Positions 51,421-58,875 of a stretch of 64,000 nt of DNA are shown in pieces. This DNA comes from Saprospiraceae bacterium (GTDB taxonomy: Bacteria; Bacteroidota; Bacteroidia; Chitinophagales; Saprospiraceae). The notes under the pieces are model-generated. The model had not been told where the DNA came from, made no database searches, and saw nothing but the letters and a program-made list of their open reading frames with translations. The stretch covers positions 1 through 64,000 of the forward strand of contig JADJJU010000001.1 of NCBI GenBank assembly GCA_016706365.1, written 5' to 3'. Position numbers and translations under genes: made by a program. Within the stretch, counting starts at the first letter, position 1. Each line of letters begins with the position of its first letter.

Positions 51421-51828
51421 ATGAAGTACTCTATTCTTGCGGTATTATTTTTGACGATCACTCTTTTCTCCTGTAAAAAGGAAAATGATGATGCTAAAAA
51501 TTCAGAACTCACTGACCTTACAACTCTTACTGCATATAATGAAGCTGTTGATGAAGGAGTTTCTATCATTTTCTTTCATGCTACCTGGTGTCCGAAATGT
51601 GCTGCTCAGCGTCCTGCTGTAGAGGAGCTGATTGGGGACACCGAATTATCTACTGTGTTTTTCGGACAAGTCGATTTTGAAAAAGTTTCTGAAGTGGTCA
51701 CAACTGCCAATGTCCAGGGTTTCCCAACGATTCTTTTTATTAAAAATGGAGTAGAAGAAGCAAGATTTACTTCTCAGGGACATTCTGCACAGAAGATTAA
51801 GGATAAGTTACTGGAGTTGGTGGATTGA
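51421..51828 (+). CDS. Thioredoxin-fold lipoprotein
   Basis: The 135-residue product has lipobox 'LTITLFSCKKEN' and a thioredoxin domain: active site 'FHATWCPKCAAQRP' (WCPKC), 'FGQVDFEKVSEVV', cis-Pro in 'VQGFPTILFIKNG', and 'FTSQGHSAQKIKDKLLEL'. It is a periplasmic or membrane-anchored thiol oxidoreductase. It stands alone between minus-strand sugar-pathway genes. Confidence 0.93.
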   Translation: MKYSILAVLFLTITLFSCKKENDDAKNSELTDLTTLTAYNEAVDEGVSIIFFHATWCPKCAAQRPAVEELIGDTELSTVFFGQVDFEKVSEVVTTANVQGFPTILFIKNGVEEARFTSQGHSAQKIKDKLLELVD

Positions 51829-52020
51829 GGAGATTGAAGCTGGCTTCTAGCTTCTAGCCTCTAGCTGAACAGCCGGAAAGAAGCTGTTCGCTGTTGGCTT
51901 ATAGCTGTTGGCGAGCAGCCAGTGGAAGGCGTAAGTCATTAGGGATAAAGAGTAAGTGAACAGCCGAAATAAATATGATGATGTCTACTCTGCACTCTAA
52001 CTAACTCATTCTCAAATCCC
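51829..52020. repeat. Gene-free region with AGCTGTTGGC / AACAGCC repeats
   Basis: Words such as GGCTTCTAGC, TAGCTGTTGGCGA and AACAGCC recur here and again at 54640-54800, with weaker copies at 44.9-45.1 kb. The best shared block is around 51896-51923 and 54697-54717, both ending in AGCAGCCAGTG or AACAGCCAGTG. No gene is visible. Confidence 0.5.
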
Positions 52021-52026
52021 ACAACT

Positions 52027-52164
52027 CAACCGCGAGCTCCGCTCGCACATCACCTCCGCAATAAATTGACTGCGAAGCAGCCAATTTATTGCGGAGACAA
52101 CACTTCTTGGCAGCGGAGCTGAAGAAACATCACCTTTCAGGCGGAGACGCAGAAAGACATCACC
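52027..52164. repeat. Multi-hairpin element with three ACATCACC direct repeats
   Basis: ACATCACC occurs at 52047-52054, 52127-52134 and 52157-52164 (the last overlaps the dehydratase stop codon). Between the first two lies a perfect 15-bp inverted repeat (arms 52054-52068 and 52082-52096), with an inner CTGC-GAA-GCAG stem. A GCGAGC-TCC-GCTCGC hairpin precedes it (52033-52047). The pattern could be nested insertions with 8-bp target duplications or a structured RNA. Confidence 0.6.
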
Positions 52165-53224
52165 CGATTGCCTGTATGACTCCCTTCATATAACCCAGTG
52201 CATATGCTTTGCCGGCATGCCATGGAGCGCCGCAAGTCATTTCAGGTGTGTGGTCAGGAATTAGAACTCCCTGATAATTATTGTCTTTCAATATCCGAAT
52301 CACTTTTACCATATCGAGGTCGCCTTCATCAACAAACACTTCCTGATACAAAGGAACTTTGCCCTTTACATTTCTGAAATGAACATAGCCAATTTTATTT
52401 TGGGCGGCATATTTATTCAATAATTCATATACATTTCCCTCTTCCATTTCCTGAAGGGTCCCAAGACAAAATTCAAATCCATTAGAGGGGCTATCAGAGA
52501 TTTCCAGAAGTCTTTCGTAATGCTTGTGTGTATGAAACAAACGGGCTGTATTTCTGAGATAAGGTAAAGGAGGATCGTCCGGATGAGCCACTAATTTTAC
52601 TCCGTTTTCCTCAGCAATTGGCAGCATCACTTTCAGAAATTCATTAAGTCTGGCCCACATTTCTTCATAAGTAACCCTTGGAATAAATTCATTTTCAGTA
52701 GCATCTTCATAAGTCATATTCCAAATCATACCTTTTGGAATCGGTATTTGAGTGTCAATAGCTGAGGCATCAAACCTAACTGATTTCGCATTTCCTCTCC
52801 CCTCCGGAACACTGGTCCATCCCCAGACTCCTGCAAGGCTAAAGTAGTATCCCATAATCGGGATCCCGGCCTTACCCACATCTCGTATGATTTTCTTCAT
52901 ATCTTCCATTTGCTGCAATTTCAGAGGGCCGTCCAACAAGATATCGTACCAATGTGCAGGATCAAAATTCTCAATTGCTTCAAGAATCAAACCGTGACTT
53001 TCTACTTGCTTTCTTAAAGCAATCAATTCGTCCAGTGTCCACAGTTTTCCTTTGTTTGGGGAATGTCCCCATCCATTTAGATAGTTTTGAGTCAGAGTCG
53101 GATTGTCACCGCCTTTCACATAGTCTACCAATTGTGCAACAATATGTGTAGCCCCTGCCTGTTTGGCAAAACTAAAGTTTTGGTCATTAAGCAAGCTTTT
53201 ATAAAGTCCTAGTCCTAGTTTCAT
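52160..53224 (-). CDS. Mannonate dehydratase (UxuA)-like sugar-acid dehydratase
   Basis: Intact, 354 residues. TIM-barrel landmarks of the UxuA family include 'WTLDELIALRKQVESHGLIL', 'IPIMGYYFSLAGVWGWTSVP', 'KLVAHPDDPPLPYLRNTARL' (His and Asp metal ligands) and 'IGYVHFRNVKGKVPLYQEVF'. UxuA converts D-mannonate to 2-keto-3-deoxygluconate, but family members act on other sugar acids. With the lactonase, SDRs and FAH hydrolase nearby, it could dehydrate the aldonate made by the lactonase. True mannonate dehydratase activity in glucuronate breakdown is equally possible. Confidence 0.88.
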   Translation of the reverse strand: MKLGLGLYKSLLNDQNFSFAKQAGATHIVAQLVDYVKGGDNPTLTQNYLNGWGHSPNKGKLWTLDELIALRKQVESHGLILEAIENFDPAHWYDILLDGPLKLQQMEDMKKIIRDVGKAGIPIMGYYFSLAGVWGWTSVPEGRGNAKSVRFDASAIDTQIPIPKGMIWNMTYEDATENEFIPRVTYEEMWARLNEFLKVMLPIAEENGVKLVAHPDDPPLPYLRNTARLFHTHKHYERLLEISDSPSNGFEFCLGTLQEMEEGNVYELLNKYAAQNKIGYVHFRNVKGKVPLYQEVFVDEGDLDMVKVIRILKDNNYQGVLIPDHTPEMTCGAPWHAGKAYALGYMKGVIQAIG

Positions 53225-53515
53225 TTATTTGATATTTGTCCAAAGGTCTAAAATTGTCCTAAATGGTCTTCTTAATTGGCCTTCCTAATTTATAGCAAGT
53301 GTCTTTACTTAAATCTTTCTTTAGAAACTAATATTCTACTCTCTACGCAGCTGCAGGACTCTGCCAATAAATTGGCAGAACCAAAAGAACGTTGAAAATT
53401 GGTCTTGATAATTTTATTAGCAAGTTCTTCGTTAAGACTCTACTGCAAAGCAAGCACTTTTTCGTATGTTTGAGCATAAGTTTTTTTGAAAAAATGTAAA
53501 AATTACCTTCCATTA

Positions 53516-54637
53516 ATGATAGCAAGCAGATTAAGTTATAGAGCGTTAGGGATAAAATTAGCTATTTTACTGGTGCTGATAAGCTTTATCTCCTGTAAGA
53601 AAAAGGATTTCACCGATGAACCCTTTTATCCGGATCCGGAACCTGTGGACACCCTGAGTGGCTGTTGGGAATGGCCGATTTCCGTGAGAAAAGATACTGC
53701 TTTAAACAACTTGTTTACAAGATTTGGAGGAGGATGGACAGGCGCTGACGGCACATTGTCAGTTCCTCTTCCGGATGGTAAAACATTGTGGATATTCGGA
53801 GACACATTTATGGGTACTGTTCGCCAGGACAGATCCAGAGCACCTTCCGGACTGATCAACAACACATTTGCCATTCAGGATGGAGATCAATTAACTACTT
53901 TATTCTCCGGAAGTCCTTCTGCACCTCAGGCGTTTGTAAAACCCATAGAAGCAGGTTGGTGGTATTGGCCCGGTCACGGAAAAATGAATGGTGACACACT
54001 CGAAGTGATCATGTTTGCTATGAGATCGAATGGAAGTACAATGTGGAGTTTTGAATACGCAGCAGTAGATTTATTGAAATTCTCCTATCCATCTATTTCT
54101 CTTATTGAAAGAAAGAGATTAATAGAAAATCCGGTTATCAATTACGGGACCTGTCTTTTGGAAAAAGATGGATACACATATATATATGGAGCAGAAAAAG
54201 TCGGTTTAAACAAATGGATGCATGTTGCAAGATGCCCTTCAGGAAGTCTTGATCAGTCCTGGACTTATTTTGACGGAACGGGATGGTCGGCGGATCCTGA
54301 AGCTTCTTCGCCCAGTACTTTTGATGTGTCTGAGCAATATTCTGTATTTGAAAATGATTCTAAGTTTTATCTGATGACTCAACACCATATTTTGGGTTCA
54401 GAAATTTATTTATTTGAAAGTACCAGCCCACAGGGACCGTTTATTAATAAACAACTGATATTTTGCACACCTGAAACCGGGGGGAATATTTTTACATACA
54501 ATGCTTTTTATCATCCGGATTTCAGCACGAATGAGGAGATCTGCATTTCTTATAATGTGAATAGTTTTGATTTTCAGGATGTGATTCGGGATGCTGATAA
54601 TTATAGACCCTGGTTTGTGAGGGTAAGAGGCTTTTAG
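53516..54637 (+). CDS. Lipoprotein with DUF4185/DUF5005-like five-bladed propeller
   Basis: The start is the ATG at 53516 (MIASRLSYRALGIKLAILLV), giving 373 residues with lipobox 'LISFISCKKK'. The mature part has 'TLWIFGDTFMGTV', 'YTYIYGAEKVGLNKWMHVAR' and the C-terminal 'NYRPWFVRVRGF'. These fit the GH43-like propeller families DUF4185/DUF5005, which are mostly uncharacterised and sometimes glycan-active. A paralogue lies 370 bp downstream (55011-56186). The 291 bp upstream (53225-53515) hold no gene. Confidence 0.75.
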   Translation: MIASRLSYRALGIKLAILLVLISFISCKKKDFTDEPFYPDPEPVDTLSGCWEWPISVRKDTALNNLFTRFGGGWTGADGTLSVPLPDGKTLWIFGDTFMGTVRQDRSRAPSGLINNTFAIQDGDQLTTLFSGSPSAPQAFVKPIEAGWWYWPGHGKMNGDTLEVIMFAMRSNGSTMWSFEYAAVDLLKFSYPSISLIERKRLIENPVINYGTCLLEKDGYTYIYGAEKVGLNKWMHVARCPSGSLDQSWTYFDGTGWSADPEASSPSTFDVSEQYSVFENDSKFYLMTQHHILGSEIYLFESTSPQGPFINKQLIFCTPETGGNIFTYNAFYHPDFSTNEEICISYNVNSFDFQDVIRDADNYRPWFVRVRGF

Positions 54638-55010
54638 CCGTTGGCTATTAGCTGTTGGCAAACAGCCGCTTCTGACTTCGGGCTTTTGGCTTTTGGCTTT
54701 TGGCGAACAGCCAGTGTGGGTGTAATGAATTATGCGTGATGAATTATGAGTTGAACACTGAGAAAAAAGCTGCTTCTAGCTTTTAGCTGAACAGGCAGCT
54801 CTAAAAGGATCGCGAGTCGTAAACGGGAATGACGAAGGACCCTCACTGTGAAGCAAAGCGGAATCTCGTGATGTAAGATGAAAGTTTGAGTTGCGTTGCC
54901 TGGATTTTCTCGTAGGGGCGAACGGCCGTGCGCCCCTACGAGAAAATCGCAGGCTTGCTACTTAAACAAATATAAGCGGATCACATGATTATATTAAAAT
55001 TAAAATACAT
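54638..55010. repeat. Repeat-rich gene-free region with a perfect 18-bp palindrome
   Basis: It contains TTTTGGC and AGCTGTTGGC repeats (54638-54720) and GCTTTTAGC words near 54775. At 54903-54948 GATTTTCTCGTAGGGGCG pairs perfectly with its complement across the 10-nt loop AACGGCCGTG. GTAGGGGCG...CGCCCCTAC palindromes of this kind are dispersed in many bacterial genomes. No gene is visible. Confidence 0.65.
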
Positions 55011-56186
55011 ATGAAGTATATTTGGATTGTTACGGTGTTTATTTTGGGAGTGATAGAAACAGTAGATGCTCAGGCACTGAAAGAGGATGCGTTTAAATTG
55101 CCTAAGTATCATGTGGAATCTGCTCCGGAATGGACTAATCTTTTGAAAAGAAATTCCGGGTGGTTTGGAGGAGATGGCATATTTTCTATTTCTATGGATG
55201 GAAATGAAAGTTCCTGTAATACGAAAAGTCAGAAGCTGGTGTATTTCAGCGATACCTTCGTGGGAGAAGTTAAGGATGGAGTGCCGGAAAAAGATTATAA
55301 AATGGTAAATAATTCCATAGCCCTGGTATCCGGTTGTGAGGCGAATCCTGAGACTTTTAAGTTTATGATCAACAAGAATCAGGATGGAAGTCCTGCTACG
55401 TTTTTTGTACCTAAAAATGCTAATGCCACTAAAGGTCAATACTATTGGTTGGGGGATGGATTTGTAAATAAAGAGATGAATGATTCCTTGTTTATTTTTG
55501 CTTATCATGTGGAAATGACAGGGCCGAATGTCTTTGATTTTAAAGAGCCCAACGTTTCACTTTTAGCTATTCCTGGCGGCAGTAATCCACCTTTTACAAA
55601 TCACAAACAACATATCACTCCTCTTCACATTGAACATCCTGAGTGGGGACAGGTTAATTTTGGAGCAGGTATTCTGGTCAACACAGAATGGGCTGGTGCA
55701 CAAAATCCTGATGGATATATTTATGTGTATGGATGTATGGATAAGGATAAAAAACTGGTTGCAGGGCGGACCTTACCTTCCAGCTTTTCTGATTTCAGTA
55801 AATGGCAATTTTGGGATGGAAAAGACTGGCAATCTGATGCTTTAAAAATGCAGGCGATTACTAATGGCGTATCAAATGAGCTTAGTGTCACACCATTACC
55901 AGATGGCAGATTTTTATTAGTTTTTCAGGTGATGGGAATTTCTGAGAAAGTCGGAGCGAGAGTAGGTCTCAGCCCTGTTGGACCATTTGGCGATATCATC
56001 GAGCTATACAGAACTCCGGAAATAGATGAGGGACTTCTGCCTTATAATGCAAAGGCACATCCCGTGCTTTCCAAACCGGGTGAATTATTGATATCCTATA
56101 ACACGATTACCTTCGACTTCTGGAACGATATTGCGAAGAATGCTCACATTTATAGACCGAGATTTATAAGGATTATTTGGGAGTAG
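55011..56186 (+). CDS. Exported DUF4185/DUF5005-like propeller protein, paralogue of the preceding gene
   Basis: Intact, 391 residues, with signal peptide MKYIWIVTVFILGVIETVDAQ and no lipobox. It shares 'GWFGGDGIFSI', 'KLVYFSDTFVGEV', 'DGYIYVYGCMDK' and 'AHIYRPRFIRIIWE' with the lipoprotein at 53516, including the same C-terminal 'YRP-F-R' ending. It is probably soluble in the periplasm or released, while its paralogue is membrane-anchored. No catalytic residues can be assigned. The pair may be glycan-active enzymes linked to the sugar-acid cluster upstream. Confidence 0.75.
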   Translation: MKYIWIVTVFILGVIETVDAQALKEDAFKLPKYHVESAPEWTNLLKRNSGWFGGDGIFSISMDGNESSCNTKSQKLVYFSDTFVGEVKDGVPEKDYKMVNNSIALVSGCEANPETFKFMINKNQDGSPATFFVPKNANATKGQYYWLGDGFVNKEMNDSLFIFAYHVEMTGPNVFDFKEPNVSLLAIPGGSNPPFTNHKQHITPLHIEHPEWGQVNFGAGILVNTEWAGAQNPDGYIYVYGCMDKDKKLVAGRTLPSSFSDFSKWQFWDGKDWQSDALKMQAITNGVSNELSVTPLPDGRFLLVFQVMGISEKVGARVGLSPVGPFGDIIELYRTPEIDEGLLPYNAKAHPVLSKPGELLISYNTITFDFWNDIAKNAHIYRPRFIRIIWE

Positions 56187-56424
56187 GGAGGGGCTGGGAT
56201 TAGGGGAATTGTCCGGAAAGCGGGTAAAAAAATACATCCTACAAAAACAACCTTCTCATTCAAATCTCCCAGAGCTATGGCGACTTTTTTGATCGCTGCA
56301 CTATTGATTAAAGCTCCATCTCAATCAACTGCCCTGAGTTCAACTTCTGAATAGCTGAGTCCAGACGAGTTTCATTTACCTGGGATGAAAGTTCGTGGCT
56401 TGAGGCACATAATGAATTTTACTC

Positions 56425-56631
56425 TTACATAGAAATAGGGACTGTAAACTGATAATCCAAAAATATAGAAAAGCGAATCAAATAATCGATTGTGATACTG
56501 AACTTTCCATTCTCGATTTTAGAGGTGGTTGAGCGGCTGATATTCATCATTTGAGCTAATTGCTGCTGATTGCAACCCCACTTCTCTCTGACGATTCTGA
56601 TAGAGTCGCAGAGCTTTAGACGCTGAGCCAA
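56425..56631 (-). CDS. XRE-type helix-turn-helix regulator
   Basis: The 68-residue product is a lone HTH_XRE domain: 'SIRIVREKWGCNQQQLAQMM' then 'NISRSTTSKIENGKFSITID'. The start shown is a TTG. An ATG at 56671 reads MIQDPNITEKSN in a neighbouring frame and may be the true start if one base is missing near 56634. It lies 232 bp beyond the drmB stop on the same strand and could regulate or belong to the defence locus, though a group II intron remnant intervenes. Confidence 0.75.
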   Translation of the reverse strand: MAQRLKLCDSIRIVREKWGCNQQQLAQMMNISRSTTSKIENGKFSITIDYLIRFSIFLDYQFTVPISM

Positions 56632-56808
56632 AATTTGACTTTTCAGTAATATTTGGGTCTTGGATCATTGGGTTAGCTTAATTGATCCACACACATAGTT
56701 CCGACACTCCCCTCCTTTTTCATCACGAATTGAAATACAAACATTTGAATCTACACCCCGGCTTTTCTTTTTGGAATACTACCAAAAAAATTAGGTCAAA
56801 TTCGTGAA

Positions 56809-56890
56809 AAGCCGTATACGTGAAACGTACTCATGGTGGTGTGTTAGGCGCATATCGTCAGTCTAATGACTGGCGAGGCCGTCCACTGAT
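56809..56890 (+). mobile_element. Group II intron 3'-end remnant (domains V and VI)
   Basis: AAGCCGTATACGTGAAACG (56809-56827) followed by ACTCATGGTGGTG closely resembles domain V of bacterial group II introns (AGCCGTAT...TACGGT with the AGC triad). The next ~45 nt contain a CAGTC-TAAT-GACTG hairpin and end GGCCGTCCACTGAT, as expected for domain VI and the 3' splice site. The 3' strand of domain V has three differences from the usual TACGTACGG. No reverse transcriptase or 5' intron part is visible to the left, so only the 3' tail remains. Confidence 0.5.
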
Positions 56891-58869
56891 TGTTTGCTAT
56901 CCGTTTTGTTTTTATGCTTTAGTAAACTAGATGAAAAACTCGACTTGCTATTCGCCAACGTTCCAATTAATGTTGTTCGATCTAGTAGCATATTAAACTC
57001 TTCACAACTCGTTTCCGGGACAATGCAACAATTATGACAAGCAGAACCATTAATATTATCTGGACCTTGCCCACTTGAATTTCCTATATCAGAACATACC
57101 GGATCGGCGGAACACCACCTTGCTTCTTCTAGGCATTTTGACTAAACGACCTAAGTTGTTCGACTTACCTTGCCTCACGAGACCTCCCAATGACCCTTCA
57201 GAGTCTCAGAAGATGTGTAAATAAGTATTCCATTCATTCTTGTTTGTGGATCAGGGCTAAAAAATACAAGCGCTCTCTCAAAGATGATGAACCATAGCCA
57301 CAATCAAAACAAAGTCTTTTAATTAAAAGATGTGCAAATGTGTGCATTGCAACAAAAAAAGGGTTGATGGCTCTAAGATCATCTTTTGGTCTTCTTTTTA
57401 GCATAGCACTATGAAATCGGTCTACAATTCCGTTAAAATTAGCCCCATACTTAACTAACCATTCATCAACTATATCATCTCTGAACTTCAGGAAAATACC
57501 TTCACCATATACCTCTACTGCTGGCAGCCATGTGACTAGTTCGTTCGATAGTTCTTCTTTTTTAATCTTATTGTTGGGGTTAATTCTTGAAAACCCTTTA
57601 AAAACCCTTGTTTCTTTTAGCCTTTCGACTAGAACTACATTCTCAAAGAATTTTCTAAAAAATCTTTTTCTATGTAGTCATCAAAGGTTTTTTACAATTG
57701 CTTTAAAGTCGGAGTTTTCAGAATCTCTTCCATTCAGGATATATTCATACTCCTCGAATCTCAATTTCAATTCAGCAGGAATTTCTAATTCTTCTTCTTG
57801 CAATTCTTCATTAAAATAATTCAGTTATCACTCCTGATAACAATTCTTCATGCCAATTGAGCCTTTTATAACTAATTGATTAGTACTTAATATTGCAGGA
57901 AGAGTAACCTTCCCATTATCTATATTGTAAAAACTTCTTAACCTATCAATTCCAATTTCATCAATTACCCTTATCACAAACTCATTAGCCTCAGATGATC
58001 CTTCTGGTAAATAAATTGCTGATTGAATCTCAGAAAAATGAACATTTGATGCTCCCCTGACCAATACTAGTAAATGATTTTACATCCAGCTGCATCTTTA
58101 ATACCCTCCAGCCCAAGCCAAGGACGATGACCTTTACAATATTGACCTTGAGGATTTGAATTGTTGGGGTGCTCTTTATCAAATTTATGATCATAATCTG
58201 GATTGAAACCGATTCTTGCTAGTGCGCTATCAAACACATCTTCTCCGTCCTTTCTAATATTCATTAAGCCTGCTAATGGTCTACGTTCACCACATGTACA
58301 TTTTAGCGTTATACTACCAAGGTCGCCAGAACCACCCCCTGTATGGTATGACAGCTCATGTTCGCCATCATTGGGAACAGGACCATTATGAACCCACTCT
58401 TTAAATGGGACGTCTTGAATGTGACCTGAAGGACAAGCAGCCACAAATCTAACAGGGATCATTTTAGACTTGGACTTCTTTTACCATCCCAACAGGCTGT
58501 GCATTCAATCTTGATTAGCCTTTTGGAGAGGCTCTTTTCGCATTCTACCGCAACTTGTGCAGTAATGCCAGCCGGAAACCGAACTGCAGGAATAGAGAGC
58601 CAGTTATTCTTCTTACCTGATGTTTTAAATTCAAATGGCTTTACAAAATATTTAACACCAAGAACTTTTTTGCAAACGAGACTCGTTGAACCGTAATTCA
58701 TCCTCGTTAATACTATCCACACCTCTACTTATTTTGCTAAGAGCTATGGAGTTATCCCATAAATTCAAACCACAAACCATTACAGATATTTCTCGGGAAA
58801 TTCACTATTTGTCCAATGCCAAAATGGTGATAGTAGCTGGCTACTTCTTAGATTATTATGTTTGCTCAT
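56863..58869 (-). CDS. drmB: DISARM protein DrmB (DUF1998 family), many frameshifts
   Basis: Piecing frames from ATG 58869 gives ~668 residues. N-terminal 'LRSSQLLSPFGIGQIVNFPE', 'NESRLQK' and 'LGVKYFVKPFEF'; central 'IPAVRFPAG', a CxxC zinc knuckle 'ECTACWDGKRSP', and 'RFVAACPSGHIQDVPFKEWV'; then 'VRGASNVHFSEIQSAIYLP', 'VVLVERLKETRVFKGFSRI', 'LPAVEVYGEGIFLKF', 'MHTFAHLLIKRLCFDCGYGS', 'LGGLVRQG', 'ARWCSADPVC' and 'GSACHNCCIVPETSCEEF'. All are DrmB landmarks in the right order. About ten frame changes occur (near 58790, 58780, 58715, 58460, 58065, 57830, 57690, 57640, 57200, 57140). DrmB acts with DrmA on incoming DNA in DISARM. It starts 6 bp after drmA. The stop falls inside the intron remnant. 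Confidence 0.9.
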
Positions 58870-58875
58870 TTCCTT

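Noticed and set aside
52027..52164. Retron-type msr/msd RNA
   Set aside because: No reverse transcriptase gene nearby; the hairpins alone do not support it.
57532..57819. Plus-strand open frame of 95 codons
   Set aside because: It is the antisense shadow of the drmB C-terminal region, which carries clear family motifs on the minus strand.
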